From: Aliivibrio sifiae
GTDB taxonomy: Bacteria > Pseudomonadota > Gammaproteobacteria > Enterobacterales > Vibrionaceae
Reading direction: 5' to 3'
DNA: 64,000 nt
Assembly (NCBI RefSeq): GCF_002954715.1
Contig: NZ_MSCP01000001.1
Location: 2,084,690 to 2,148,689, forward strand
Position numbers and translations under genes: made by a program. The notes under the pieces were generated by a model. That model did no database searches. It was not told where the DNA came from and saw only the letters and a list, made by a program, of their open reading frames with translations. Position 1 is the stretch's first letter. Each line of letters starts with the position of its first letter. Below, in pieces: positions 19,198 through 29,772 of this stretch.

Positions 19198-21543
19198 ATG
19201 CAGCAAGAAGAATATCAAAGCTACGTAGATCAACTTATCCCAGTCTTTGGCGAACCTGATTTTGAATTGGTTTGCGCTCAAGTTATGGCACATGAACACC
19301 CTTCAGTTCATTTAATCGTAAAGATTGAATTGAAGCGCATCATGACGCCTTGCAAAAAGAACATTGATTTACGCGGTCGAGTTAAAGGGCAATGCCATCA
19401 ATATGAATTAGATGGTTATACTCACTGGTTAGATGATGTTGCCATTAATACTTATCATAAGACAATCGAACGCTATGGTAGCTACACTGAAGGTGTATGG
19501 GCAGCATTAACAAATACTAGAAATAACTTTCGTGTTCTACATAAAAATAAAGAACTGATTACTGCTGTTGATGAACATAATGACAGTAATCTATTTAAAG
19601 CAAGATTGATTCGTTTTGGGCATTATCTAACTCGTAGCGAAAACCGCCTACGTATGTCGACTCAAGTGACCGTGTTATTACCTAATGGTAATCTTATTCA
19701 CGGTACAAGCAGCGACTTATCCTCTTCTGGTGCTCGAATTAAAGTACCGACGGCTTTTGAATATGGTTTAGGCCAAATTATTCAAGTAAGTTTCCCAAGT
19801 CTTGCAAAAGACACCGGCATTAAAGATCTTAATGGTGACTTTCCTTATCGTATTCTTGGTATCCATGATAGTGAAGAAAACGATAGCTACCGTTGGTTGC
19901 GCTTAAAAATGGAAGCCAATCATGATGTCATTGCAACAGCCATTGACGAAAAACTAAATAAGAACAAGCGTCGAACTCAGCATGATCAAAAAGATCAAAT
20001 AGTGCGAGCAAGAACTCAAGGTTATGAGCATTGCTTCTTAAAGCATACAACAAACATTCCTCTGTTCTTCTCTGGTGACAGCTTAAAGTACGCCGTTATT
20101 ACTGATCACAATGAATCCCTTTGGAAGCATTGGCATGACGAGAAAAACCAACCTGTCATTAATCATCTTTTTAAATCTGAACGTATGCAGTTTTTAACCA
20201 AACCAGGATTAAAAGCCAGCCGTACTCATTTTTATAGTTTTAAGCATGATCATGAAGATCGAGAGCTTTTCTATTCCATGATGTCATCTGAAGGAACTCA
20301 AGAAGAGCGTCAGTTGTTTTGGCACATCGGTGCAAAAAGAAAAAGTTGGAAAGTGATCCGCCTTTCACTATTTGAATTGGCAAAAGGCGATAAAGAAAGA
20401 CTACTCACAGTCGCTCCAGAGATGGAAGGCGTACTTTCGACTCTAACGCACATGGGAATTTTAACTGAAATTAATCTCCCTGAAACACAAAAAGATTACC
20501 TATTAACGGATAAGCCAAGCCTTGAACCAAAAGCGTTAAACCCATATCGCCACCCTGTGACTCCACTTTGTCAGGCACATGCATTGTATTTTGATTCAGC
20601 CCCGCGCCGAGCAGAACCAAGATTCAATTATCAAACATTAATTACGTTATATCACCCTAGTTTTGGAGAAATAACGGGTAGGACTCTAGATATTTCTATT
20701 AATGGTTTATCTATTTTATTAGATAAACCAGCACTATTAACTAAAAAATCAGACGTAAAAATAACGTTTAATGATTTACAAAATCTAGACAAGAATACGC
20801 CATTAAGTCGCATTGGCTATCACGTATTAAAAGTGGCATCAGATGGGCTTAACATTCAATTACACATTGAAGATAATCTACAAACTCAAAAAAGTAAGGC
20901 ATTCCTAGGTCGCTTAATTCAGCATAATATCGAAAGATTACCTATGGATTATGAGCAACTGCCATCAATGGATATGCTTAGAATCATGCATCAATTGTTG
21001 TTAACAAAATTAACGACAACACCATTTTTTATTGAGAAGGATAATCATAAAATTAAAACACGATGCATTGGCGTTAATTTTCCTCTTAATCGATTAAATA
21101 AAATTTGGCAGCATTTAGGGGATGAACATAGTTTAAACCTAGAACCAATTTTCAAATCAAGAGTGCAGAGATTACTCATTGACCCACTAAAAACACCTGC
21201 GAATCAGCGCTCACATCATCATGAGATCTACCTCGCTGTCGTCATTAAGGATGGGAAAATAAAATCCGTATTCACTCGAATGCTGCAAGAATTTTCATCT
21301 TATAATGACCGCTTAACTTTTATAAGAAAAGCCAAGGAGCATGGTGAGTTTTTAGCGATACGAGTAACAACTACTGCGGTTAAAAACCCACTATCAACAA
21401 CCTCAGAAATAGAACTAAGTCAATTAGCTCAATATGCGATCCATTACGCTAGGGCATTGGAAGATGAGCTATCAAGCATTGTGGGTTGTGGTGAAATAGC
21501 CGATATCACAGATGAAGTACTTATACGTTTAGAGTTAGGGTGA
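19198..21543 (+). CDS. Large protein with two PilZ domains (predicted c-di-GMP receptor)
   Basis: The 781-residue protein has two PilZ modules, each with both cyclic-di-GMP-contacting motifs. The first has R146-SEN-R150 with D173LSSSG178; the second has R471-AEP-R475 with D498ISING503. The remaining sequence is soluble, without signal peptide or membrane helices, and I recognise no enzymatic domain. Its place beside radA matches the V. cholerae PilZ protein known as PlzC (VC2344), so it is probably the orthologue. It should respond to cyclic-di-GMP in the cytoplasm, but the output is unknown. The ATG lies 118 bases from the divergent radA start and has only a weak ribosome-binding site. Confidence 0.9.
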   Translation: MQQEEYQSYVDQLIPVFGEPDFELVCAQVMAHEHPSVHLIVKIELKRIMTPCKKNIDLRGRVKGQCHQYELDGYTHWLDDVAINTYHKTIERYGSYTEGVWAALTNTRNNFRVLHKNKELITAVDEHNDSNLFKARLIRFGHYLTRSENRLRMSTQVTVLLPNGNLIHGTSSDLSSSGARIKVPTAFEYGLGQIIQVSFPSLAKDTGIKDLNGDFPYRILGIHDSEENDSYRWLRLKMEANHDVIATAIDEKLNKNKRRTQHDQKDQIVRARTQGYEHCFLKHTTNIPLFFSGDSLKYAVITDHNESLWKHWHDEKNQPVINHLFKSERMQFLTKPGLKASRTHFYSFKHDHEDRELFYSMMSSEGTQEERQLFWHIGAKRKSWKVIRLSLFELAKGDKERLLTVAPEMEGVLSTLTHMGILTEINLPETQKDYLLTDKPSLEPKALNPYRHPVTPLCQAHALYFDSAPRRAEPRFNYQTLITLYHPSFGEITGRTLDISINGLSILLDKPALLTKKSDVKITFNDLQNLDKNTPLSRIGYHVLKVASDGLNIQLHIEDNLQTQKSKAFLGRLIQHNIERLPMDYEQLPSMDMLRIMHQLLLTKLTTTPFFIEKDNHKIKTRCIGVNFPLNRLNKIWQHLGDEHSLNLEPIFKSRVQRLLIDPLKTPANQRSHHHEIYLAVVIKDGKIKSVFTRMLQEFSSYNDRLTFIRKAKEHGEFLAIRVTTTAVKNPLSTTSEIELSQLAQYAIHYARALEDELSSIVGCGEIADITDEVLIRLELG

Positions 21544-21549
21544 GCTTTT

Positions 21550-21600
21550 AAAAAAGTAGAAGATTATTCAACAATTAACTGAATAATCCTCTACTTTGAA
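21550..21600. terminator. Bidirectional terminator between the PilZ gene and serB
   Basis: AAAGTAGA and GATTATTCA on the left pair with TGAATAATC and TCTACTTT on the right, with one bulge on each side. A-runs on the left and Ts on the right allow use by both converging genes. Confidence 0.8.
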
Positions 21601-21603
21601 AAT

Positions 21604-22572
21604 CTACCAACTCAACTTTTTATTTAATAAAAGAGAAACTGACAGAATACAAGCGACCCCACCTAAATCAGCATGTCTCACTGCAGTTTGAGCTTGTTCT
21701 TGTACTTTCAGTTTTGCATGATAAGCGATCCCAAGCCCTGCAGCTTCCATCATCACAAGATCATTAGCCCCATCACCGACAGCAACAGTATTACTAATAT
21801 CTATGTCATATTTATCTGCTAGTTCTACTAAAATTTCAGCTTTAGTTTCAGCACTTACAATATCACCTAACACTTTCCCAGTAAGCTTACCGTCTACAAT
21901 CTCTAGTTGATTTGATTGGGCATGTATTAAGTTTAATTCTTCTTTAAGGTAATCAGAGAAATAAGTAAAACCACCAGAAGCAATAGCTGGTTTCCAACCG
22001 TATTTATGCATAGTAGCAACAAGTTCTCTAATTTCAGACATAAATGGGAGCGTTGATTTCACTTGAGCTAATATTGATTCATCTGCCCCTTCAAGAGTGC
22101 CTACACGCTGAAGCAAACTTTCTTTAAAATCAAGTTCACCTTGCATCGCTCTTTCTGTGACTTCTGATACTTGTTTACCTACACCGGCAAGCTTTGCTAT
22201 CTCATCAATACACTCTATCTCTATAGCAGTAGAGTCCATATCAAATAAAATAATACCCGGTTTGGATAAATCTGGAATGTCTTTTACTTCAGCATAATCA
22301 AGTTCTAGTTCATCAAGAATCGTTTTGTGTTCAGAGGTAATTGTTCCAGCTATGGCTGCGACTTCATAGTGGCCGACTTTCCAAGTCGCTATGATTTTAG
22401 ATGGTTCTCCAACAAAGAAATCGATATCTTGAAAATGTTCTGGGGATAAATGGTATCCATACACTACCCAACCTGTTTGTTTGATATCAAGTTGGCTTAT
22501 TTCTAGCGTTGATGAAAAACGCGTTAATAAAGGTATGTTTTTCTTAATTAAAAATGGGGTTATCGTATCCAT
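21604..22572 (-). CDS. serB: Phosphoserine phosphatase SerB
   Basis: SerB dephosphorylates phosphoserine in the last step of serine synthesis. The 322-residue protein equals E. coli SerB in length: an N-terminal ACT-like region (about 1-100) and a HAD phosphatase domain with the catalytic FDMDST motif near residue 115, SGG motif near 204 and VGDGANDL near 266-273. The start at 22572 is chosen because AAGGA lies eight bases upstream; the frame is open 57 bases further but with no site. It is divergent from ytjB, as serB and smp/ytjB are in E. coli. Confidence 0.97.
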   Translation of the reverse strand: MDTITPFLIKKNIPLLTRFSSTLEISQLDIKQTGWVVYGYHLSPEHFQDIDFFVGEPSKIIATWKVGHYEVAAIAGTITSEHKTILDELELDYAEVKDIPDLSKPGIILFDMDSTAIEIECIDEIAKLAGVGKQVSEVTERAMQGELDFKESLLQRVGTLEGADESILAQVKSTLPFMSEIRELVATMHKYGWKPAIASGGFTYFSDYLKEELNLIHAQSNQLEIVDGKLTGKVLGDIVSAETKAEILVELADKYDIDISNTVAVGDGANDLVMMEAAGLGIAYHAKLKVQEQAQTAVRHADLGGVACILSVSLLLNKKLSW

Positions 22573-22706
22573 GATTCGTATCCTTACTAATCCTGTCTCA
22601 AAAATACCGATTGAAGAGCAGATGAGCAAGAGTCAAACGACATAAACTGCTATTTTTCTTTAATTTGGGTATAATTCCGACATTCTAATTTCTCTGGTGC
22701 TCATTA

Positions 22707-23303
22707 ATGTTGTCTCAAAATTTTGTCATCAAAGGTCTAATGCTACTTTCTCTTATGGCGTTCAGTTACTTTATCTTAATCAACAGTACGGTGATCAGTG
22801 ACAGTAACCAAGTTATTCAAAATAAACAGTTACAAGACCTAAGCCGCACTATGGCTCGTCAAGCTGCTCTTTTCTCTGTTGATAATATTAAACAAGATAA
22901 TCACGAAGGATTATTACTACTGGCGAATAACTTAGCTAAAGAATCTTTAGTATTTGATGCGACGATTTATGATGCAGAAGGTGGAATTTTAGCTAAAAGT
23001 GATAATGCACTTACTGCATCTCAAATTACAGGTTTGAATACCCCGCTATCAATTGATGGGATTGGTCGACAACAACTGATTGAACCGATTGTAAAAAATG
23101 ACCATTTACTGGGTTTTTTAAGAATTACCTTTGAAAAGTCGACGCTAACAGGGTTTGCTAATCATCACTATCGCAAAAGTGACCGTTTGATGTTTGGTAT
23201 GCTAGCAATAAGTTTAGTCTCTGGAATGCTTATTATGGCTTTACTTCGAAAACGTAAAAATTCAAGTAAGCCTATTACTACCTTATTTGGTGGAAAATCA
23301 TAA
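22707..23303 (+). CDS. ytjB: YtjB/Smp-family inner-membrane protein
   Basis: A 198-residue protein with an N-terminal membrane helix (about 8-28), a central periplasmic-type domain with a degraded sensor-like pattern (about 30-160) and a second helix (about 163-180) followed by a basic cytoplasmic tail. Length, topology and divergence from serB match E. coli Smp/YtjB (AhpA family). No biochemical function is established for the family, though the layout resembles a sensor without an output domain. Confidence 0.85.
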   Translation: MLSQNFVIKGLMLLSLMAFSYFILINSTVISDSNQVIQNKQLQDLSRTMARQAALFSVDNIKQDNHEGLLLLANNLAKESLVFDATIYDAEGGILAKSDNALTASQITGLNTPLSIDGIGRQQLIEPIVKNDHLLGFLRITFEKSTLTGFANHHYRKSDRLMFGMLAISLVSGMLIMALLRKRKNSSKPITTLFGGKS

Positions 23304-23342
23304 AAAAGAAAGGCGATGAAGTTACCCTCATCGCCTTTTTTA
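23304..23342. terminator. Bidirectional terminator between ytjB and deoD
   Basis: AAAGGCGATGA pairs with TCATCGCCTTT around an 8-base loop, with A-rich and T-rich flanks, serving the converging ytjB and deoD transcripts. Confidence 0.9.
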
Positions 23343-23367
23343 TTTCTACACATTTTCTTTATAGGTG

Positions 23368-24084
23368 TTATTTGTCGCCAAGTAATACTGAGTCTAGTGC
23401 GATTAGCATCATTTCATCAAACGTTGTTGCACGCTCGTCTGATGTTGTTTGCTCACCGGTTTTAATGTGATCCGATACTGTACAAATTGCTAATGCTTTT
23501 GCACCGTATTCAGCAGCAACACCGTACATGCCAGCCGCTTCCATCTCTACACCTACAATTCCGTATTTGTCCATTAGATCAAACATGCTCGGATCTGGTG
23601 TATAAAATAGCTCAGCAGAGAAAAGGTTACCCACTTTTACATCGATACCACGCGCTTGAGCTGCTAGCTCTGCATTACGAACCATTTCATAATCAGCAAT
23701 AGCGGCAAAATCATGATCTTTGAAACGAATACGGTTAACTTTAGAGTCAGTACATGCGCCCATACCAATAACAACATCACGTAATTTGATGCCTTCATTA
23801 ACTGCGCCACAACTACCTACACGGATAACTTTCTTAACGCCAAAATCTTTTACTAGTTCAGTCATGTAAATTGAGCATGATGGGATACCCATACCATGGC
23901 CCATAACAGAGATTTTGCGCCCTTTATACGTTCCAGTAAAACCGTACATATTACGAACATCACACACTTGAACTACATCATCAAGAAATGTCTCAGCAAT
24001 GTATTTTGCGCGGATTGGGTCACCTGGCATCAGTACTACGTCAGCAAAATCACCCATTTCAGCATTAATATGTGGAGTAGCCAT
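23368..24084 (-). CDS. deoD: Purine nucleoside phosphorylase DeoD
   Basis: DeoD cleaves purine (deoxy)nucleosides with phosphate to the base and (deoxy)ribose 1-phosphate. The 238-residue protein is the hexameric PNP-I type: [19 protein letters not shown] at the N-terminus, the GHGMGIPS phosphate loop near residue 62, VGVEMEAAG near 177 and a SDHI segment near 203. It is last in the xapX-deoC-A-B-D order, and an intrinsic terminator lies between it and deoB. The ATG has AAGGATAC upstream. Confidence 0.98.
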   Translation of the reverse strand: MATPHINAEMGDFADVVLMPGDPIRAKYIAETFLDDVVQVCDVRNMYGFTGTYKGRKISVMGHGMGIPSCSIYMTELVKDFGVKKVIRVGSCGAVNEGIKLRDVVIGMGACTDSKVNRIRFKDHDFAAIADYEMVRNAELAAQARGIDVKVGNLFSAELFYTPDPSMFDLMDKYGIVGVEMEAAGMYGVAAEYGAKALAICTVSDHIKTGEQTTSDERATTFDEMMLIALDSVLLGDK

Positions 24085-24115
24085 AATTTGTATCCTTTCT
24101 TTTAACTTTAAATAG

Positions 24116-24146
24116 AAAAAAAGCAGCAGAGCGGACTCTACTGCTT
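24116..24146 (-). terminator. Intrinsic terminator between deoB and deoD
   Basis: On the minus strand an 11-bp stem (AAGCAGTAGAG/CTCTGCTGCTT, one G-T pair) with a TCCG loop is followed by seven T. It starts eight bases past the deoB stop, so it should reduce readthrough into deoD. Confidence 0.85.
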
Positions 24147-24153
24147 ATTATTT

Positions 24154-25374
24154 TTATAGGAAAGATTTTCCATATTCCATATCAGAGATTTCAAAATACT
24201 CTGCTAAGGTCTGCCCGATATCTGCAAACGTATCACGACGACCTAATGAACCCGCTGGTACTTTATGCCCATAAACAAGAACAGGAATATGCTCACGCGT
24301 ATGATCAGTACCTGGCCATGTTGGATCGCAGCCGTGATCCGCCGTTAGAATAAGAATATCGTCTTCTTTCAGCATATCCATGATTTCAGGAAGACGACCA
24401 TCAAAATATTCTAACGCTGCTGCATAACCTGCAACATCACGACGGTGGCCATATGCTGAATCGAAATCTACAAAGTTGGTAAATACGATGGTGTTATCAC
24501 CCGCCGTTCCAATTGCGTCTTTAGTTGCATCGAATAAAGCAGGAATACCTGTTGCTTTTGTTTTTTGCGTAATGCCACAACCAGCATAAATATCAGAGAT
24601 TTTACCAATCGAGTGTACTTGGCCATTCTTCTCTTCAACTAATTTTTGTAGCACTGTCGTTGCTGGTGGCTCTAGTGATAAATCACGACGATTACCAGTA
24701 CGCTCAAATTTACCTTTGCCTTCACCAATAAATGGACGTGCAATAACACGGCCAATATTGTAGTCAGCAAGCTCTTCTCGAGCAATTTGGCACAGTGTTA
24801 ATAGATTATCTAAACCAAATGTCTCTTCATGACACGCAATTTGAAACACAGAGTCAGCAGAGGTATAGAAGATTGGCATACCCGTCTTCATATGCTCTTC
24901 ACCTAAATCATCCAGTACTTGTGTACCTGATGCATGGCAGTTGCCTAGGTAACCAGACAAGTTTGCACGAGCAAGAATACGGTCGGTTAATTCTTTTGGA
25001 AAACTATTTTCTTTATCAGAAAAGTAACCCCAATCAAACAGTACAGGTACACCAGCAATTTCCCAGTGACCTGAAGGCGTATCTTTACCTGAAGACAATT
25101 CTGCAGCATGACCGTAAGCACCGATGATCTTTGCATTAGCGTCTAAACCTGCTGCAAATTGACCTGTAGATTCTTTACCAGCCATCGCTAAACCAAGCTT
25201 AGATAAGTTTGGAAGAGTTAAAGGACCTTGACGGTTACTGTTATCCGCTAGACCTTTATCACATTGCTCAGCAATATGACCCATAGTATCTGAACCTACA
25301 TCGCCAAATTTTTCAGCGTCGCCTGCGGCACCAATACCAAATGAATCAAGTACTAAAATTATTGCACGTTTCAT
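24154..25374 (-). CDS. deoB: Phosphopentomutase DeoB
   Basis: DeoB converts (deoxy)ribose 1-phosphate to the 5-phosphate using Mn2+. The 406-residue protein belongs to the alkaline phosphatase superfamily: [13 protein letters not shown] at the N-terminus carries a metal-binding Asp, and [19 protein letters not shown] near the C-terminus carries the other metal ligands. The ATG at 25374 follows AAGGAAG; the deoA stop is 10 bases upstream, so the genes are co-translated in one operon. Confidence 0.98.
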   Translation of the reverse strand: MKRAIILVLDSFGIGAAGDAEKFGDVGSDTMGHIAEQCDKGLADNSNRQGPLTLPNLSKLGLAMAGKESTGQFAAGLDANAKIIGAYGHAAELSSGKDTPSGHWEIAGVPVLFDWGYFSDKENSFPKELTDRILARANLSGYLGNCHASGTQVLDDLGEEHMKTGMPIFYTSADSVFQIACHEETFGLDNLLTLCQIAREELADYNIGRVIARPFIGEGKGKFERTGNRRDLSLEPPATTVLQKLVEEKNGQVHSIGKISDIYAGCGITQKTKATGIPALFDATKDAIGTAGDNTIVFTNFVDFDSAYGHRRDVAGYAAALEYFDGRLPEIMDMLKEDDILILTADHGCDPTWPGTDHTREHIPVLVYGHKVPAGSLGRRDTFADIGQTLAEYFEISDMEYGKSFL

Positions 25375-25384
25375 GTTTTCTTCC

Positions 25385-26791
<1,407 letters not shown>

Positions 26792-26831
26792 AGTCGATTT
26801 ATTTTTTAGCTATAAATCAAGTAACGAGAAA

Positions 26832-27608
26832 CTAGTAAGCTGATGGGTCAGCTGTTTCTTCTGTTACTTCTAATGTATTTAAAAGATTAGTCAGTAAGCT
26901 TGATGCACCAAAACGGTAGTGCATATTATCAGCCCAATCGCCACCTAAAATATCATCAGCCATTGCTAGATATGCTTGTGCATCTTCAGCAGTACGAACG
27001 CCGCCAGCAGGCTTAAAGCCAACTGTTTTAGCTACGCCCATATCACGAATTACTTCTAGCATCATGCGTGCGTATTCAGGAGTTGCGTTAACTGGCACTT
27101 TACCTGTTGAGGTTTTAATAAAGTTAGCGCCTGCTTCGATACAGATTTGAGACGCTTTCTTAATAAGAGCTTCTTCTTTTAGCTCACCCGTTTCGATGAT
27201 AACTTTAAGAAGGATATCGCCACACGCTTCTTTACATTGCTTAACCAGTTCAAAACCTACAGTTTCGTCACCAGCAATAAATGCACGGTATGGGAATACC
27301 ACATCAACTTCATCTGCGCCGTAAGCGACAGCTGCTTTAGTTTCAGCAACAGCGATAGCAATATCGTCATTACCGTGTGGGAAGTTAGTTACTGTTGCAA
27401 TGCGTACTTCTGGTGTGCCTTGTTCGCGCAGCGTTTTCTTAGCGATAGGTACGAAGCGTGGGTAAATACAAACAGCGGCTGTATTACCGACTGCTGTTTT
27501 CGCGTTCTTACATAATGCGATTACCGCTTCATCTGTGTCGTTATCGTTAAGAGTTGTTAGATCCATTAATTTTAATGCACGTAGTGCCGCTGCTTTTAAA
27601 TCGCTCAT
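26832..27608 (-). CDS. deoC: Deoxyribose-phosphate aldolase DeoC
   Basis: DeoC is a class I aldolase that splits deoxyribose 5-phosphate to acetaldehyde and glyceraldehyde 3-phosphate. The 258-residue protein shows the Schiff-base lysine motif FIKTSTGK near residue 167 and [10 protein letters not shown] near 198. The ATG at 27608 follows GGAGATAAC; the frame is open 111 bases upstream but that part is not DeoC-like. It is the first enzyme gene of deoCABD, 263 bases downstream of xapX, and the gap holds several inverted repeats. Confidence 0.98.
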   Translation of the reverse strand: MSDLKAAALRALKLMDLTTLNDNDTDEAVIALCKNAKTAVGNTAAVCIYPRFVPIAKKTLREQGTPEVRIATVTNFPHGNDDIAIAVAETKAAVAYGADEVDVVFPYRAFIAGDETVGFELVKQCKEACGDILLKVIIETGELKEEALIKKASQICIEAGANFIKTSTGKVPVNATPEYARMMLEVIRDMGVAKTVGFKPAGGVRTAEDAQAYLAMADDILGGDWADNMHYRFGASSLLTNLLNTLEVTEETADPSAY

Positions 27609-27643
27609 TGTTATCTCCAAAATAGAATAAATTCTTTGATAGT

Positions 27644-27675
27644 TTTGCTGTTCATTTATTAAGTTCAACAGCAAA
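27644..27675. repeat. Inverted repeat upstream of deoC
   Basis: TTTGCTGTT (27644-27652) and AACAGCAAA (27667-27675) are perfect 9-bp complements around a 14-base loop, 36-67 bases upstream of the deoC start. It could be a repressor operator or a leader-RNA hairpin. It is not an exact match to the CytR or DeoR sites known from E. coli. Confidence 0.55.
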
Positions 27676-27776
27676 TGAGCGGACTTGATTCCCTGAAGAC
27701 TTGAGCGCATAACGCCCAATCAATATCCATTTTGCCGCCAGTCCTTACTTCATATCATGAAGCAGTACTGTATAAC

Positions 27777-27791
27777 GTCTCATCATGAGAC
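27777..27791. promoter_or_regulatory. 15-bp palindrome between xapX and deoC
   Basis: GTCTCATCATGAGAC is a perfect palindrome around a central C, typical in size for a dimeric repressor operator. It is about 170 bases upstream of deoC. I do not recognise the cognate regulator. Confidence 0.4.
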
Positions 27792-27797
27792 ACCGTT

Positions 27798-27853
27798 GAA
27801 ACATGGTTCATTTTATCAATACTTCGCGAGAGGCACTAGTGAAACCATGTTTC
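27798..27853. repeat. Long-loop inverted repeat downstream of xapX
   Basis: GAAACATGGTT (27798-27808) and AACCATGTTTC (27843-27853) are perfect 11-bp complements with a 34-base loop, starting 18 bases after the xapX stop. There is no T-run on the minus strand, so it is not a standard terminator. Confidence 0.5.
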
Positions 27854-27871
27854 CATATAAAGACACTTAGA

Positions 27872-28045
27872 TTATGAAAAGAAACGTTCAATAATCCATT
27901 GATACCCCACTGCACCAAGATAAACACCGACAATACCCATAACGCCAGATAATACTGGAGGTGCAGGAATTGGTAATTTAATTGCTGAAAAAACAACACC
28001 AACAATCAAACCAGCAAAGACTGATAACAAAACTTCATTCAACAT
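27872..28045 (-). CDS. xapX: XapX-domain small membrane protein
   Basis: This 57-residue gene was read by hand. The protein has two hydrophobic segments (about 5-24 and 31-50) joined by the signature KLPIPAPP turn and followed by GVMGIVGVYLG, the pattern of the XapX domain family (about 50-60 residues, function unknown). The ATG is preceded by GAGAG at about 7 bases, and a deoP2-like promoter lies about 90 bases upstream. It sits between nupC and deoC on the same strand, so a role linked to nucleoside uptake or catabolism is plausible but unproven. A 65-codon frame overlapping it in another phase is a shadow. Confidence 0.85.
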   Translation of the reverse strand: MLNEVLLSVFAGLIVGVVFSAIKLPIPAPPVLSGVMGIVGVYLGAVGYQWIIERFFS

Positions 28046-28132
28046 AATTCACTCTCAAGTTACTTTTTGTGTATGCATTAAATGTAGTTTAATTTTCAAA
28101 ATCTAGCTGTCTTTCTCCTTGCTATGAGTCTC

Positions 28133-28228
28133 ATTATATCAAGATTAATTCGAGGGAATGTTTCTATCTGGTAACGCAATCGGTTTGCATCTCAAACTTT
28201 TTACTTAAAAAGTGTGAAAAAAATTCAT
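28133..28228 (-). promoter_or_regulatory. Candidate CRP/CytR-type promoter of xapX-deo
   Basis: On the minus strand a consensus -10 TATAAT (28133-28138) lacks a good -35, as expected of an activated promoter. Counting from a start near 28126, a TGTGA half-site centred near -94 (28213-28228; the other half is poor) resembles CRP-2 of E. coli deoP2. Between them, AACGCAAT and TTTGCATC (28173-28191) form an inverted pair, each six of eight like the CytR octamer GTTGCATT. A CRP site near -41 is not convincing. Confidence 0.45.
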
Positions 28229-28261
28229 TCAGTCATCACAATTTTTTCTTTTCCATAGATA

Positions 28262-28293
28262 TAAAAAAACCCGCATTGAATGCGGGTTTTTAA
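28262..28293 (-). terminator. nupC intrinsic terminator
   Basis: ACCCGCAT/ATGCGGGT stem with a 3-base loop and a T-run on the minus strand, 24 bases after the nupC stop. It separates nupC from xapX. Confidence 0.9.
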
Positions 28294-28316
28294 GTATCTA
28301 ACTTACTCTATAATGA

Positions 28317-29573
28317 TTATAGAGATAGGAATAGACCTGCGATTGTTGCAGACATTAAGTTTGATAATGTACCAGCAGCAACAGCTTTCATACCCATCTT
28401 AGCGATATCATGACGACGTTCAGGAGCAAGGCTACCTAAACCACCAAGTAGAATCGCTACAGATGAAAGGTTAGCAAAACCACATAGTGCGAATGAAATG
28501 ATTGCTTTTGTTTTCTCAGAAAGAACGACTTCAGCGCCTTCAGCTAGGTACGGTGCAAAGTTTAGGTAAGCAACGAATTCGTTAACTACTAATTTTTGAC
28601 CTAAGAAAGAACCAGCGATTGTTGCTTCTTCCCACGGCACACCAATTAAGAATGCAACTGGAGAGAATACGTAACCAAGAATAAGCTCTAGCGTAATGTC
28701 TGGCATACCGAACCAACCACCAACACCACCAAGGATACCGTTGATTAGAGCGATTAGACCGATGAATGCAAGAAGCATTGCACCTACGTTTAACGCAAGT
28801 TGCATACCTGTTGCTGCACCAGCAGCTGCTGCATCAATTACGTTTGCAGGTTTGTCTTCACCTTTTTGCTCTAAAGCATCAAATTGATCAACCGGAGTTT
28901 CCGTTTCTGGTTTAAGGATTTTAGCAAATAGAAGACCACCAGGTGCAGCCATGAATGATGCCGCGATTAGGTATTCTAGAGGCACGCCCATAGAAGCATA
29001 ACCAGCAAGCACACCACCAGCAACAGAAGCAAGGCCACCACACATTACGGCAAACAATTCAGATTGAGTCATTTTTGGAATGAATGGACGAACTACTAGA
29101 GGTGCTTCTGTTTGACCAACGAAAATGTTCGCAGTAGCAGAAAGTGATTCCGCACGAGAAGTGCCTAGTGCTTTTTGAAGAGCACCACCTAGGAAGTTAA
29201 TCACGATTTGCATAATACCAAGGTAATAAAGTACCGCAGTTAATGATGCAAAGAATACGATTACAGGAAGAACACGCAGTGCGAAGATGAAACCGCCGCC
29301 GCCAAATAATTCAAACATTTTACCCGATACTAGGCCACCGAATAAGAATTCGATACCAGTGTTACCGTAGTTTATTACATTAGCAACCGCTTCAGATGCA
29401 CCTAAAAGTACATCACGACCCACAGGTACATAAAGTATGAATGCACCTAAAATAAATTGAATGGCAAAAGCGCCACCGACAGTACGTAGATTGATTGCTT
29501 TGCGGTTATCAGATAGAAGTACTGCAAAAGCAAGCAGTGCTACAATCCCAACCAAGCTCATTAACAGGCTCAT
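28317..29573 (-). CDS. nupC: Na+-coupled nucleoside transporter NupC (CNT family)
   Basis: The 418-residue inner-membrane protein is a concentrative nucleoside transporter, closely similar throughout to the structurally solved V. cholerae CNT, which imports pyrimidine nucleosides with sodium. Conserved segments include [16 protein letters not shown] (about 150-165), the [18 protein letters not shown] hairpin near 185-200, the VPWEEA site near 318-323 and [11 protein letters not shown] near 368-378, which form the nucleoside and sodium sites in the solved homologue. It heads the nupC-xapX-deo block and has its own CRP-type promoter and terminator. Confidence 0.97.
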   Translation of the reverse strand: MSLLMSLVGIVALLAFAVLLSDNRKAINLRTVGGAFAIQFILGAFILYVPVGRDVLLGASEAVANVINYGNTGIEFLFGGLVSGKMFELFGGGGFIFALRVLPVIVFFASLTAVLYYLGIMQIVINFLGGALQKALGTSRAESLSATANIFVGQTEAPLVVRPFIPKMTQSELFAVMCGGLASVAGGVLAGYASMGVPLEYLIAASFMAAPGGLLFAKILKPETETPVDQFDALEQKGEDKPANVIDAAAAGAATGMQLALNVGAMLLAFIGLIALINGILGGVGGWFGMPDITLELILGYVFSPVAFLIGVPWEEATIAGSFLGQKLVVNEFVAYLNFAPYLAEGAEVVLSEKTKAIISFALCGFANLSSVAILLGGLGSLAPERRHDIAKMGMKAVAAGTLSNLMSATIAGLFLSL

Positions 29574-29627
29574 AGTTAAAAGTTTCCCTAAAATTGATTG
29601 TTGGCGTGTTTCAAATTAGCGGGGGCG

Positions 29628-29722
29628 ATTATACTCACTGAAGCACCAATAAAGTAATGCTGTTGTCACACATTCGTCGTCCGTACATCATGCATTCACT
29701 CATAATTGTGAGCTTTATCACT
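29628..29722 (-). promoter_or_regulatory. nupC promoter with tandem CRP-like sites
   Basis: On the minus strand, -10 TATAAT (29628-29633) gives a start near 29621. A strong CRP site at 29707-29722 (AGTGA-N6-TCACA, nine of ten defined bases) is centred near -93.5. A weaker one at 29655-29670 (TGTGA perfect, other half poor) is centred near -41.5. A CytR-like ATGCATT lies between. This is the spacing of E. coli deoP2, where CytR bridges two CRP dimers. Confidence 0.6.
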
Positions 29723-29772
29723 AGTTGAAATCTAAAGATTCATCAATTGCACCTAAAGTAATGACAAATAAC

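Noticed and set aside
27808..28005. 65-codon minus-strand frame overlapping xapX
   Set aside because: It runs in a different phase from xapX over most of its length, is not XapX-like, and lacks a convincing start site.
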